The notes below the pieces were generated by a model that saw only the letters and a program-made list of their open reading frames with translations, made no database searches and had not been told where the DNA came from. The position numbers and the translations under genes are program-made. This document shows positions 17,693 to 27,973 of a stretch of 64,000 nt of DNA, piece by piece. This stretch comes from Bradyrhizobium cosmicum. Its GTDB lineage: Bacteria > Pseudomonadota > Alphaproteobacteria > Rhizobiales > Xanthobacteraceae. Within the stretch, counting starts at the first letter, position 1. Every line of letters starts with the position of its first letter. The DNA lies in NCBI RefSeq assembly GCF_007290395.2, contig NZ_CP041656.2:4340001-4404000 (forward strand), in the 5' to 3' direction.

Positions 17693-18271
17693 CTACTTGC
17701 CCAGCTCCCGATTGTCGACATAGCGGATCGCGATCGGCCGCCCGGCCAGCGCACCGCCGAGGCCGCTGGTGAATTTGAGCGGCAGGCAGGCCTTCAGCGA
17801 TGAATTGATCGCATTGAGATAAGTGGTCCGGGTGTCCGCGGGCACGCCTGCGGTCGCAAAGGTCAGGCGCGGCGGACCGATCAGGCCACCTGCCTTGTTG
17901 AAGCTGAAACGCACCGACATCTGCATGCCCGCACGAGCATGGTCCGATGGCGGCGACCAGCAGGTGCGTAGCTCGGCGAAGAGATCCCCGATCGTAGCGA
18001 GATCGTGATCGGGCTTTTGATATTTGGCGCGGTCCGAATCCTGCGGCACGCTCTCGATCGTGAGTTGGAGGTTTTCCCCGTAGGGATAGTCGATCTCGGG
18101 AATGCAAGGACCGGGTTCGAGCGGACTGCAGTACGAGGGCGTGCAGGGCCGATTGTCGAGCACGCTGCACGGCTCGTGCGCAAACGGGACCGGGTTGATC
18201 TGGCGACGTTGCGCATCGGCGGCAGCCATCGATATCACCAGCAGGAAAAGAATGAAGATGCCGCGCCACAT
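17693..18271 (-). CDS. Secreted protein of unknown function
   Basis: This 192-residue protein has a clear signal peptide (MWRGIFILFLLVISMAAADA, cleaved near residue 20). The mature part has a Pro/Cys-rich N-terminal segment with about five cysteines between residues 35 and 58 (CSVLDNRPCTPSYCSPLEPGPC), which could form disulfides, then a domain reminiscent of TonB-C/energy-transducer-like strands (MSVRFSFNKAGGLIGPPRLTF). It would act in the periplasm. The gene is on the same strand as nnrU, 66 bases away. I do not recognise the family. Confidence 0.7.
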   Translation of the reverse strand: MWRGIFILFLLVISMAAADAQRRQINPVPFAHEPCSVLDNRPCTPSYCSPLEPGPCIPEIDYPYGENLQLTIESVPQDSDRAKYQKPDHDLATIGDLFAELRTCWSPPSDHARAGMQMSVRFSFNKAGGLIGPPRLTFATAGVPADTRTTYLNAINSSLKACLPLKFTSGLGGALAGRPIAIRYVDNRELGK

Positions 18272-18378
18272 GATGTGAACTCACGATGCCACAAGGCTGA
18301 GACGTGGTATCGTCCGTGAGTGCGTCAAGCCCGCAGGCGTTCACATGCTCGCGCTCGACCGCAGAATGGGGAAGTGCC

Positions 18379-20001
<1,623 letters not shown>

Positions 20002-20087
20002 GGCGGCAGCGTTTGGCAGGGAATATGGGCCGGATCAAGCCTCATTTGGTGATTGCGGAGCCGTCCGGCCAGCCCCATATCGGCTTT

Positions 20088-20140
20088 GGGAAGGACGGCC
20101 TTCCCGCTCGTCAGCATATCAGCCGCGGGGACGACCCTGC
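20088..20140 (+). promoter_or_regulatory. Guanidine-II (mini-ykkC) riboswitch
   Basis: Two consecutive hairpins, each capped by an ACGR tetraloop, stand immediately before the exporter gene. The first is GGGAAGG-ACGG-CCTTCCC (20088-20105). The second is GCGGGG-ACGA-CCCTGC (20125-20140, one G-U pair). The linker is 19 bases. This is the defining structure of the guanidine-II class. The ribosome-binding site GAAGGGAGGG begins four bases after the second hairpin, which fits translational control: guanidinium bound to the loops should free the site. The downstream gene is the expected target class. Confidence 0.9.
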
Positions 20141-20158
20141 CTTGAAGGGAGGGTCGTC

Positions 20159-20473
20159 ATGGCCTGGAGCATCCTGTTCATCGCCGGCCTGCTGGAGATC
20201 GCCTGGGCGATCGGCCTCAAATACACCGAGGGCTTTACCAGGCTCGTTCCCTCGGCCCTCACGCTCGCGGCCATGGCCGGCAGCGTCATCCTGCTGGGCT
20301 TTGCCCTCAAATCGCTGCCGATTGGAACCGCCTATGCGGTCTGGACCGGGATCGGCGCGGTCGGCACCGCGGCGCTGGGCATCATCCTGTTCGGCGAGCC
20401 CGCCACGGCGCTCCGCCTCGCCAGCATCGGATTGATCGTCGCCGGCATTGTCGGGCTGAAGCTCGTCACCTGA
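20159..20473 (+). CDS. sugE: SugE-type SMR exporter, probable guanidinium exporter Gdx
   Basis: This 104-residue protein has four transmembrane helices and is closely similar to E. coli SugE/Gdx along its length ([17 protein letters not shown] with the essential Glu near residue 13; [18 protein letters not shown]). The SugE branch of the small multidrug resistance family exports guanidinium in exchange for protons, which agrees with the guanidine-II riboswitch in its leader. The start at 20159 follows the Shine-Dalgarno GAAGGGAGGG. The partner for dual topology is not needed, since Gdx works as an antiparallel homodimer. Confidence 0.93.
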   Translation: MAWSILFIAGLLEIAWAIGLKYTEGFTRLVPSALTLAAMAGSVILLGFALKSLPIGTAYAVWTGIGAVGTAALGIILFGEPATALRLASIGLIVAGIVGLKLVT

Positions 20474-21473
20474 CGAAGATCTTGACCGCCCACCAGGTCA
20501 GAGCCGCGACGATCGCCGAGGCTGGCATCGTGATCACCCAGGCATAGACGATCGAGCTGGCGACGTTCCAGCGCACCGCCGAGAGGCGGCGGGCTGCGCC
20601 GACGCCGACGATGGCGCCGGTGATGGTATGGGTGGTCGAGACGGGAACCCCGAGGAAGGTCGCCATGAACAGCGTAGCGGCGCCACCGGTTTCGGCGCAA
20701 AAGCCCTGCATCGGCGTCAATTTGGTAATGCGTAATCCCATCGTGCGCACGATGCGCCAGCCGCCCATCAGCGTCCCCATCGCCATCGCTGCCTGGCACG
20801 ACAGCACGACCCAGAACGGCACGAAGAAATCGCCGCCGAGTTGGCCCTGCGAATAGAGCAGCACGGCGATGATGCCCATGGTCTTCTGCGCGTCGTTACC
20901 ACCATGGCCGAGCGAATAGAGCGATGCGGACGCGAACTGCAGGATGCGGAAGGCGCGGTCGACCGCGAACGGCGTCGACCGCACCGACGCCCAGGACACG
21001 ATCGCCACCAGCACCATCGCCAGCAGGAATCCGACCAGCGGGGAGAGGACGATCGCGATCACCGTCTTCGACAATCCGCTCCAGACCGCCGCCGAAACCC
21101 CGGCCTTGGCGACGCCTGCACCGAACAACCCGCCGATCAGCGCGTGCGACGACGATGATGGAATGCCGAGCGCCCAGGTCACGAGGTTCCAGACGATGGC
21201 GCCGACGAGGGCCGCGAAGATCACCTGCGCATCGACGATCGCGGGATCGATGATGCCGGTGCCGATAGTCTGGGCGACGTGCAGCCCGAACACCATGAAG
21301 GCGACGAAATTGAAGAAAGCAGCCCAAAACACCGCAAATTGCGGCCGCAGCACCCGGGTGGAGACGATGGTCGCGATCGAATTGGCGGCATCGTGCAGGC
21401 CGTTCAGGAAATCGAACAGCAGCGCGACGGCAATCAATCCGACCAGGACGGGTAGACCCAACGCAGCATCCAC
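20466..21473 (-). CDS. pit: Low-affinity inorganic phosphate transporter Pit
   Basis: This 335-residue PiT-family permease has about ten transmembrane helices and the two conserved signatures [16 protein letters not shown] at the N terminus and a [10 protein letters not shown] loop in the second half. It imports phosphate as a metal-phosphate complex with protons. The length matches the rhizobial Pit form. It lies 15 bases downstream of a DUF47 gene, the orfA-pit arrangement known from Sinorhizobium. Its last bases overlap the 3' end of the convergent sugE gene by eight. Confidence 0.93.
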   Translation of the reverse strand: MDAALGLPVLVGLIAVALLFDFLNGLHDAANSIATIVSTRVLRPQFAVFWAAFFNFVAFMVFGLHVAQTIGTGIIDPAIVDAQVIFAALVGAIVWNLVTWALGIPSSSSHALIGGLFGAGVAKAGVSAAVWSGLSKTVIAIVLSPLVGFLLAMVLVAIVSWASVRSTPFAVDRAFRILQFASASLYSLGHGGNDAQKTMGIIAVLLYSQGQLGGDFFVPFWVVLSCQAAMAMGTLMGGWRIVRTMGLRITKLTPMQGFCAETGGAATLFMATFLGVPVSTTHTITGAIVGVGAARRLSAVRWNVASSIVYAWVITMPASAIVAALTWWAVKIFVR

Positions 21474-21488
21474 GGCGCGGCCCCTGCC

Positions 21489-22133
21489 CTACACTTGCTC
21501 GATGACGATGCTGTTGATCTCGTTCGCGACGTCGTCGAAACGGTCGGCCACCTTCTCGAGGTGATCGTAGATCTCGACGCCGACGATGAAATCCATTGCG
21601 CTGCCGTCGCGATGCTTCAGGAACAGCTCCTTCATCCCGATGTCGTGGAGATCGTCGACCCGGCCCTCGAGCTTGGTCAGTTCTTCCGTAATCGCGGTCA
21701 GCATCGCGACGTTCTTGCCGATCTCCTGCATCAGCGGCAGCGCACGGCCGACCAGATTGGCGCATTCGATCAGAAGCCCGCCGATCTCGCGCATCGGCGG
21801 CTCGAAAGTGCGGACCTCGAACAGCATCACGGCCTTGGCGGTCTGCTGCATCTGGTCGATCGCATCGTCCATCGACGTGATGAGGTTCTTGATGTCGCCG
21901 CGGTCGAACGGGGTGATGAAGGTGCGGCGCACCGCCGTCAGCACTTCACGGGTGATGTTGTCGGCGTCGTTCTCGAACTGGTTGACGCGCTGACAGTAGA
22001 CCGGCGTCTCCTCACCCCCGTTGAGCATGCCCTGAAGCGCGATCGAACCCTGGATCACGGTCTTGGCGTGGCGGTCGAACAAGTCGAAGAACCGTTCTTC
22101 CTTGGGCAGGAAAGCGCGAAACCATCGCATCAT
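21489..22133 (-). CDS. DUF47 family phosphate-transport accessory protein (OrfA/PitA-associated)
   Basis: This 214-residue, mainly helical cytosolic protein of the PhoU-like DUF47 family starts with the typical MMRWFRAFLPKEERFFDLFD and has the family's D-D-A-I-D-Q-M-Q metal-binding helix. These proteins accompany Pit permeases and are thought to regulate them. The gene forms an operon with pit. A PhoB-box-like sequence lies about 42 to 60 bases upstream, which hints at phosphate control. Confidence 0.9.
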   Translation of the reverse strand: MMRWFRAFLPKEERFFDLFDRHAKTVIQGSIALQGMLNGGEETPVYCQRVNQFENDADNITREVLTAVRRTFITPFDRGDIKNLITSMDDAIDQMQQTAKAVMLFEVRTFEPPMREIGGLLIECANLVGRALPLMQEIGKNVAMLTAITEELTKLEGRVDDLHDIGMKELFLKHRDGSAMDFIVGVEIYDHLEKVADRFDDVANEINSIVIEQV

Positions 22134-22174
22134 GGAAATAGTCTACCGGTTGGAAATGGCCCGGCCCGAATGAG

Positions 22175-22192
22175 CCGTCACAAAACTGTCAT
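22175..22192 (+). promoter_or_regulatory. Pho-box-like direct repeat upstream of DUF47-pit
   Basis: CCGTCAC-AAAA-CTGTCAT consists of two 7-base units spaced by four bases. The second is an exact match and the first a 5/7 match to the PhoB unit CTGTCAT. It reads on the plus strand, opposite to the operon it precedes. In Sinorhizobium meliloti the homologous orfA-pit operon is repressed by PhoB, so a non-activating orientation is plausible. Confidence 0.45.
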
Positions 22193-22289
22193 AGACCATT
22201 TTCATTCCGCGCGCGTGCCACCTCACGCCCGCGAAGCCGGATCATCCACTGCTTTCACGCACCAATTAAATTGGTGCGATATCAACGAT

Positions 22290-23258
22290 TTAGAGAGACC
22301 GCCGGAAGTAATGCGCGATTTCTCCGATGACGCCACGGCGGAAGGTGAGCACGCAGACCACGAAGATCGAGCCCTGGATCACCGTCACCCACTGGCCGAA
22401 CCCCGCCAGATATTGCTGCATGGCGATGATCGCGAAGGCGCCGACCACGGGACCGAAGATGGTGCCGAGACCGCCGACCAGCGTCATCAACACGACCTCG
22501 CCCGACATCGACCAGTGCACGTCGGTGAGCGAGGCGTTCTGCGCCACGAACACCTTGAGCGAACCGGCAAAGCCGGCGAGCGTGCCCGACAGGACGAACG
22601 CCAGGAACTTGTACTGGTCGGTCCGGTAGCCGAGCGAGATCGCGCGGGGCTCGTTCTCGCGGATCGCCTTCAGCACCTCGCCGAACGGCGAATTGATGAT
22701 GCGGTAGATCAGCAGGAAGCCGGCAAGGAAGCCGACCAGCACGACGTAGTACAGAGTCGTCGGCTTGGAGAGATCGAACAGGCCGAACATGCGCCCTTGC
22801 GGGATGCCCTGGATGCCGTCCTCGCCATGGGTGAACGGTGCCTGGAGGTAGATGAAGTAGAGCAGCTGCGACAGCGCCAGCGTGATCATCGAGAAGTAGA
22901 TGCCCTGGCGGCGGATCGAGATGTAGCCGGTGATGAGCGAGAGCACGAAGGCGCCGGCGACGCCGACGAGGATGCCGAGTTCCGGAGGCAGCGCCCACAC
23001 CTTCAGCGCATGCGCACTGCAATAGCCGGCCGTGCCGAGGAACATGGCGTGACCGAACGACAACAGGCCACCATAGCCGATCAGAAGATTGAAGGCGCAG
23101 GCGAGCAGCGCGAAGCACAGCGCCTGCATCACGAAGAACGGGTAAATGCCGCTGAATGGCACCGCGGCCAGCAGCAGCGCCATCACCACGAATACGATCA
23201 TCTCGTCGCGAATAGCGCGCGGGGCTACCGGCAGCGTGTCGTCCGTCAAGGCTGTCAT
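22290..23258 (-). CDS. livM: Branched-chain amino acid ABC transporter permease LivM
   Basis: This 322-residue integral membrane protein has about nine helices and the LivM signature region YGGLLSFGHAMFLGTAGYC. It also carries the permease-ATPase coupling loop with ENEPRAISLGYRTDQYKFLAF. It forms the inner-membrane channel together with LivH. The gene is the last of the five-gene liv operon, one base after livH. The C terminus (CVLTFRRGVIGEIAHYF) is typical of the family. Confidence 0.94.
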   Translation of the reverse strand: MTALTDDTLPVAPRAIRDEMIVFVVMALLLAAVPFSGIYPFFVMQALCFALLACAFNLLIGYGGLLSFGHAMFLGTAGYCSAHALKVWALPPELGILVGVAGAFVLSLITGYISIRRQGIYFSMITLALSQLLYFIYLQAPFTHGEDGIQGIPQGRMFGLFDLSKPTTLYYVVLVGFLAGFLLIYRIINSPFGEVLKAIRENEPRAISLGYRTDQYKFLAFVLSGTLAGFAGSLKVFVAQNASLTDVHWSMSGEVVLMTLVGGLGTIFGPVVGAFAIIAMQQYLAGFGQWVTVIQGSIFVVCVLTFRRGVIGEIAHYFRRSL

Positions 23259-23259
23259 A

Positions 23260-24123
23260 TCAGGCCGCCCTTCCCGTCAATCCCGTTGGCTTCACCAAGA
23301 GCACCAGCACCATCAGCACGAACACGACGGTGTTGGAGGCCTCGGGGTAGAAATACTTGGTCAGGCCCTCGATCACACCGAGTGCGAAGCCGGTGATGAT
23401 GGAGCCCATGATCGATCCCATGCCGCCGATCACGACCACCGCGAACACCACGATGATGAGGTCAGCGCCCATCAGGGGCCGCACCTGGTTGATCGGCGCC
23501 GAGAGCACGCCGGCGAGCGCGGCAAGGCCGACGCCAAGACCGTAGGTCAGGGTGATCATGCGCGGCACGTTGACGCCGAAGGCGCGCACCAGCGTCGGAT
23601 TTTCAGTGGCGGCGCGCAGGTAAGCGCCGAGCCGCGTCTTCTCGATCAGGAACCAGGTAGCGATACACACCACCAGCGAGAAGATGACGACCCAGCCGCG
23701 ATAGACGGGCAGGAACATGAAGCCGAGATTCATGCCGCCCTTGAGCTGGTCCGGAATGGCGTAAGGCAGGCCGGACGAGCCGAAGTAGTTCTGGAACACG
23801 CCCTGCACGATTAGGGCGATGCCGAAGGTCAGCAGCAGGCCGTAGAGATGATCGAGCCCGGTCAGCCATTGCAGCATGGTCCGTTCCAGGATCATGCCGA
23901 AGATGCCGACGATGATCGGCGCGATCAGCAGCGCCCACCAGTAATTAATGCCGCCGAGGTTCAACAGAAAATAGGCGACGAAGGCACCCATCATGTAGAC
24001 CGCGCCATGGGCGAAATTGATGATGTTGAGCATGCCGAAGATCACGGCGAGCCCGAGACTGAGCAGCGCGTAAAACGAGCCGTTGATCAGTCCCACCAGT
24101 AGCTGAGCGTAAAGAGCCTGCAT
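23260..24123 (-). CDS. livH: Branched-chain amino acid ABC transporter permease LivH
   Basis: This 287-residue permease has about eight transmembrane helices. The N-terminal pattern LINGSFYALLSLGLAVIFGM and the nearby NFAHGAVYMMGA are diagnostic of LivH. The coupling helix region ENPTLVRAFGVN is present. It pairs with LivM as a heterodimer in the inner membrane. The gene lies 72 bases downstream of the binding-protein gene, with a hairpin between them. Confidence 0.94.
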   Translation of the reverse strand: MQALYAQLLVGLINGSFYALLSLGLAVIFGMLNIINFAHGAVYMMGAFVAYFLLNLGGINYWWALLIAPIIVGIFGMILERTMLQWLTGLDHLYGLLLTFGIALIVQGVFQNYFGSSGLPYAIPDQLKGGMNLGFMFLPVYRGWVVIFSLVVCIATWFLIEKTRLGAYLRAATENPTLVRAFGVNVPRMITLTYGLGVGLAALAGVLSAPINQVRPLMGADLIIVVFAVVVIGGMGSIMGSIITGFALGVIEGLTKYFYPEASNTVVFVLMVLVLLVKPTGLTGRAA

Positions 24124-24163
24124 CGATCCCGCACCCGGTCCCTTCGGCGTTCCCCTGACAGTC

Positions 24164-24188
24164 GCCCGCAGACCTTAAGCCTGCGGGC
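24164..24188 (-). terminator. Intercistronic hairpin between the liv binding protein and livH
   Basis: Arms GCCCGCAG and CTGCGGGC with a nine-base loop lie eight bases after the binding-protein stop on the minus strand. There is no T-run. Such hairpins often stabilise or partly terminate the message, giving more binding protein than permease. Confidence 0.5.
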
Positions 24189-24195
24189 CGTTATC

Positions 24196-25416
24196 CTACT
24201 TCTTAAGCAGCGCGCACTTGCTCTCGGAGAGCGGCGTGAAGGCCTGGTCGCCCGACACCGTGCCGACCAGCTTGTAGAAGTCCCACGGTCCCTTGGACTC
24301 GGATGGCTTCTTCACCTCGAACAGATAGGCGCTGTGGATGGTACGGCCGTTTGGCTGGATCTCGCCCTTGCCGAACAGGTCGTCCTCGGTCGGCATCGAC
24401 TTCATCTTCTCGACGACCTTGACGCCGTCATGCGGATTGCCGCCGAGCGCGTCCAGCGCCTTGAGATAGTGGCGCACGCCGGCATAGACGCCCGCCTGCA
24501 CCATGGTCGGCATCGCGCCGTTCTTCATCTTCTCCGAGAACTTCTTGGAGAAAGCGCGGGTCTGGTCGTTCATGTCCCAGTAGAACGTCTCGGTGAAGTT
24601 GAGGCCCTGCGCGGTCTCGAGGCCGATCGCCTTGACGTCGGTGAGGAACAGCAGCAGCGCCGCGAGCTTCTGCCCGCCCTTGACGATGCCGAACTCGGCC
24701 GCCTGCTTGATCGAATTGGTGGTGTCGCCGCCCGCGTTGGCAAGGCCGATGATCTTGGCCTTGGACGCCTGCGCCTGGAGCAGGAACGAGGAGAAGTCCG
24801 GCGTATTGAGCGGATGCTTGACGCCGCCGATCACCTTGCCGCCATTGGCGGCGATAACCGAGGTGGTGTCGCGCTCGAGCGCCGCGCCGAAGGCGTAGTC
24901 CGCGGTCAGGAAGAACCAGGTGTCGCCGCCGGCCTTCACCAGCGCCTGGCCCGTGGTGTGGGCCAGCATGTAGGTATCGTAGGTCCAGTGCACGGTGTTG
25001 GGCGAGCACTGCGCGTTGGTGAGATCCGAGGTCGCCGCACCGGAGTTGATGTAGACGCCGTTCTTTTCCTTGATGACGTTGTTGACGGCGAGCGCCACAC
25101 CCGAGTTCGGCACGTCGACGATGATGTCGACCTTGTCGACGTCGAACCACTGCCGCGCGATCGCGGTGCCGATGTCGGGCTTGTTCTGGTGATCGCCCGA
25201 GATGATGTCGATCTTCCAGCCCTTCCCCACCAGGCCGGAATCTTCGACGGCCATCTGGGCGGCGAGCGTCGAGCCGGGACCGCCGAGGTCGGCATAGAGG
25301 CCGGACTGATCGGACAGCGCACCGATCTTGACGGTCTTGTCCTGCGCGAAGGCTACGCCGGCCGTGGTGACGGCCAACGCCGTGCCGAGCAGAAACGACG
25401 CAATCGACTTCTTCAT
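24196..25416 (-). CDS. Branched-chain amino acid-type ABC substrate-binding protein of the liv operon
   Basis: This 406-residue protein has a signal peptide (MKKSIASFLLGTALAVTTAG, cleavage after AFA) and a peripla_BP_6 fold. It is a close relative of the orphan at 11183-12409. It lies between livF and livH and would deliver a branched-chain amino acid or another small carboxylate to the LivHM channel. Key stretches such as SGDHQNKPDIGTAIARQWFD and TADYAFGAALERDT are intact. The actual ligand cannot be read from sequence; this family also binds aromatic acids and amides. Confidence 0.92.
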   Translation of the reverse strand: MKKSIASFLLGTALAVTTAGVAFAQDKTVKIGALSDQSGLYADLGGPGSTLAAQMAVEDSGLVGKGWKIDIISGDHQNKPDIGTAIARQWFDVDKVDIIVDVPNSGVALAVNNVIKEKNGVYINSGAATSDLTNAQCSPNTVHWTYDTYMLAHTTGQALVKAGGDTWFFLTADYAFGAALERDTTSVIAANGGKVIGGVKHPLNTPDFSSFLLQAQASKAKIIGLANAGGDTTNSIKQAAEFGIVKGGQKLAALLLFLTDVKAIGLETAQGLNFTETFYWDMNDQTRAFSKKFSEKMKNGAMPTMVQAGVYAGVRHYLKALDALGGNPHDGVKVVEKMKSMPTEDDLFGKGEIQPNGRTIHSAYLFEVKKPSESKGPWDFYKLVGTVSGDQAFTPLSESKCALLKK

Positions 25417-25464
25417 GTGACTTCCCTCGTGAATATTCTCTTGGTCGTTTGACGCTTGGCCGCC

Positions 25465-26211
25465 TTAGACGCCGAGATAGGTGTGGAGCTTGTCCATGTT
25501 GGCGGCAAGCTCCGAATTGGAAAATCCGTCAATGATCTTGCCATGCTCGACCACGTAGTAGCGGTCGGCGACGGTCGATGCGAAGCGGAAGTTCTGCTCG
25601 ACCAGGAGGATCGTAAAGCCCTCCTTCTTGAGCCGCGCAATGGTGTGGCCGATCTGCTGGATGATGACAGGCGCAAGACCTTCGGTCGGCTCGTCCAGCA
25701 TCAGGAAGCTCGCGCCGGTGCGCAGGATGCGCGCGATCGCGAGCATCTGCTGCTCGCCGCCGGACAGCTTCGTGCCCTGGCTGTTGAGACGTTCCTTCAG
25801 ATTGGGAAACAGGTCGAAGATCTGCTCGAGCGGCAATCCGCCCGGGCGGACCACCGGCGGGAGCAACAAATTCTCCCGCACATCGAGACTGGAGAAAATC
25901 CCGCGCTCTTCCGGGCAGAACGCGATGCCCATCCGGGCGATCTTGTCGGAGGTCGCGCGAATGATCTCCTGGTTGTTGAACTTCACCGAGCCGGTGCGCT
26001 TGCCGATGATGCCCATGATCGACTTCAGCGTGGTCGTCTTGCCGGCGCCGTTGCGCCCGAGCAGGGTGACGACCTCGCCGGCGTTCACGTCGAAATTGAT
26101 CCCGTGCAGGATGTGGGACTCGCCGTACCAGGCTTCCAGGTTGCGCACCTGGAGGAGGTTGCCTCCGGTCGCAGCCTTTGCCGGAGCGTCCGCAATCACA
26201 GTCTCAACCAT
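25465..26211 (-). CDS. livF: Branched-chain amino acid ABC transporter ATPase LivF
   Basis: This 248-residue ATP-binding protein has Walker A GRNGAGKTTTLKS near residue 51, the ABC signature LSGGEQQMLAIAR and Walker B FLMLDEPTEGLAP, as expected for LivF. A 20-residue extension precedes the family start (NLEAWYGESHILHG). It pairs with LivG to power LivHM. Its start overlaps the livG stop by eight bases, which indicates translational coupling. Confidence 0.95.
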   Translation of the reverse strand: MVETVIADAPAKAATGGNLLQVRNLEAWYGESHILHGINFDVNAGEVVTLLGRNGAGKTTTLKSIMGIIGKRTGSVKFNNQEIIRATSDKIARMGIAFCPEERGIFSSLDVRENLLLPPVVRPGGLPLEQIFDLFPNLKERLNSQGTKLSGGEQQMLAIARILRTGASFLMLDEPTEGLAPVIIQQIGHTIARLKKEGFTILLVEQNFRFASTVADRYYVVEHGKIIDGFSNSELAANMDKLHTYLGV

Positions 26212-26959
26212 GACCAGCTCCCAGATAGGCTTCCTTGACGCGCTCGTCCTTGGTGAGCTCGGCGTAATTGCCCTGCGCGAGCACCTGCCCGCGCGTCAGC
26301 ACGGTGATGATGTCGGAGAGATTGGCGACGACGCTCAAATTATGCTCGACCATCAGGATGGTATATTTCGCCGAGATCCGCTTGATCAGCGCCGCGATCT
26401 TGTCGATGTCCTCGTGGCCCATGCCGGCCATCGGCTCGTCCAGCAGCATCATCTCAGGGTCGAGCGCCAGCGTGGTTGCGATCTCCAGTGCGCGTTTGCG
26501 CCCATAGGGCATCTCGACTGCCGGCGTATTGGAAAACTCGCTGAGACCGACGTCGTTCAACAGCTCCTGCGCGCGGTTATTGTAGCGGTTGAGCACCGAC
26601 TTGGAACGCCAGAAGTCGAAGGAGCTGCCGTGCTGACGCTGAAGCGCGACACGAACGTTCTCCAGCGCGGTGAGATGCGGAAACACCGCGGAAATCTGGA
26701 ATGAACGGACCAGCCCCATGCGAGCTACGTCTGCCGGCGCCATCGCGGTAATGTCCTGTCCCTTGTACAGGATTTTTCCGGCAGACGGTTTTAGGAACTT
26801 GGTCAGAAGATTGAAGCACGTCGTCTTGCCGGCCCCGTTCGGGCCGATCAACGCGTGAATGCTCCCACGGCGAACCTTGAGCGCAACGTCGCGGACGGCG
26901 AAGAAGCCCGCGAACTCCTTGGTCAAGCCTTCCGTTTCGAGAATGAACTCATCGGCCAA
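26204..26959 (-). CDS. livG: Branched-chain amino acid ABC transporter ATPase LivG
   Basis: This 251-residue ATP-binding protein has Walker A GPNGAGKTTCFN, Walker B MMLLDEPMAGMGHEDI and the LivG-specific C-terminal stretch IMVEHNLSVV. Its signature reads MPYGRKRALEIA rather than LSGGQ, a variation common in LivG subunits. It is the first gene of the liv operon. About 300 bases of upstream sequence separate it from the divergent PAS_5 gene and should hold the operon promoter. Confidence 0.94.
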   Translation of the reverse strand: MADEFILETEGLTKEFAGFFAVRDVALKVRRGSIHALIGPNGAGKTTCFNLLTKFLKPSAGKILYKGQDITAMAPADVARMGLVRSFQISAVFPHLTALENVRVALQRQHGSSFDFWRSKSVLNRYNNRAQELLNDVGLSEFSNTPAVEMPYGRKRALEIATTLALDPEMMLLDEPMAGMGHEDIDKIAALIKRISAKYTILMVEHNLSVVANLSDIITVLTRGQVLAQGNYAELTKDERVKEAYLGAGHG

Positions 26960-27157
26960 ACAGATTTCCCCCTGCCCGCGCTATACGCGTGGCTGTCCTT
27001 GGTTGCTTCGGCATTCCGGAGGCCCTGGAGCCCACCCGGAACCGCCGCCTCCGGGCGCGGAATATGCCGGAGGTGACGGGGGTTAGGCAAGGCGGAAAGC
27101 TGAGCAGATCAGGCCTCCCGCCGGGAGACGAATGCTCCCTTAGTCGGAGGTGTTTCG
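26960..27157. other. Intergenic control region of liv operon and PAS_5 gene
   Basis: No convincing gene was found here. The sequence is GC-rich in the part near livG and has a short inverted repeat, CCTCCCGCCGGGAG (27115-27126 core). It should contain the divergent promoters, but no -10 or -35 pair is good enough to mark. Confidence 0.4.
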
Positions 27158-27271
27158 ATGTCGCGCCTGCCCGGCCTCCCGGTTCGCATGGCACCGGTCA
27201 TCAAGCTGTCGTTAACGGTCTTTCGTCCCCCGCGCCAGCCTTCATCAAAAATTTTCCCGCAGCGAGGATGA
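27158..27271 (+). CDS. Putative 37-residue leader ORF before the PAS_5 gene
   Basis: ATG at 27158 is preceded by a good Shine-Dalgarno (GGAGG, seven-base spacing). The frame runs 37 codons (MSRLPGLPVRMAPVIKLSLT at the start) to TGA at 27269-27271, only three bases before the GTG start of the PAS_5 gene. This layout suggests translational coupling or a leader peptide. The composition is basic and hydrophobic. It may also be fortuitous; conservation in relatives would decide. Confidence 0.35.
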   Translation: MSRLPGLPVRMAPVIKLSLTVFRPPRQPSSKIFPQRG

Positions 27272-27274
27272 TGC

Positions 27275-27949
27275 GTGCGTTCTATCGCCGGGAATATTGT
27301 CTTGGATTTTGCAAGCGCCGCTCCATCCGTCGTCAAGTCGATCAGGCAGCGTGATCTTTTGAACACGTGGCTGCGACTTTTTGCGCGCGCGCAGACGGCG
27401 CCGGCGGTCTGGGAATATCAGCCTGCCCGACTCGAGGAAGAGCTGTCCGATCTCATCTATTATACTGTGGACATTTCGACACCGACGCCGCGCCTCACCA
27501 TCCAGAGCGAAGGCACGCGCATCTCGCGCGCTTATGGACATACCGGCAAGGGCGTCCTGCTCGACGACTATATCGGGCCACGGCTCGCGCCCTTCGTGAT
27601 GCCGTTCTATCATGAGTGCGTGGCGCGCGGGCTTCCGGTCTATAGCGTTGCCGACATCGACGACGTCTATGGCCGCGTGGTTGCCTATGAACGGCTACTG
27701 CTGCCGTTCCAGACCGACGGCAAGGTCTGTCACATCATCGCCTCGCTCAAGACGTTCTGCGAGGACGGCGGCTTCGAGATCAAGAATCTGATGCGCGGAA
27801 ATGACGCGCTGCCCCGGCCGAAACTGCGCGCTGTGATCGATCAGGACCTCTTCCATCGCGCACCCGGTCGCATCGCGGCCGCGGACGTCGTCGAGTTCGC
27901 CGATCAGTCCGGCCCCGCCGTCACCCCCGAAACCATCGAGCTGAACTAG
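27275..27949 (+). CDS. PAS_5-family protein
   Basis: This 224-residue cytosolic protein matches the alphaproteobacterial PAS_5 family: LLNTWLRLFARAQTAPAVWEY, DLIYYTVDI, and YERLLLPFQTDGKVCHIIASL near residues 145 to 165. The family is a PAS-like single-domain protein of unknown signal, often present in several copies in Bradyrhizobium. The start is GTG at 27275, with GAGG upstream. It is divergent from livG. No output domain is present, so it would act through a partner. Confidence 0.8.
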   Translation: MRSIAGNIVLDFASAAPSVVKSIRQRDLLNTWLRLFARAQTAPAVWEYQPARLEEELSDLIYYTVDISTPTPRLTIQSEGTRISRAYGHTGKGVLLDDYIGPRLAPFVMPFYHECVARGLPVYSVADIDDVYGRVVAYERLLLPFQTDGKVCHIIASLKTFCEDGGFEIKNLMRGNDALPRPKLRAVIDQDLFHRAPGRIAAADVVEFADQSGPAVTPETIELN

Positions 27950-27973
27950 CCGTCAGCGCGCTCGGATGGCGAC

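Noticed and set aside
21495-23396. 633-codon open frame opposite DUF47 and livM
   Set aside because: It spans two real genes and the control region between them, with no domain or ribosome-binding site.
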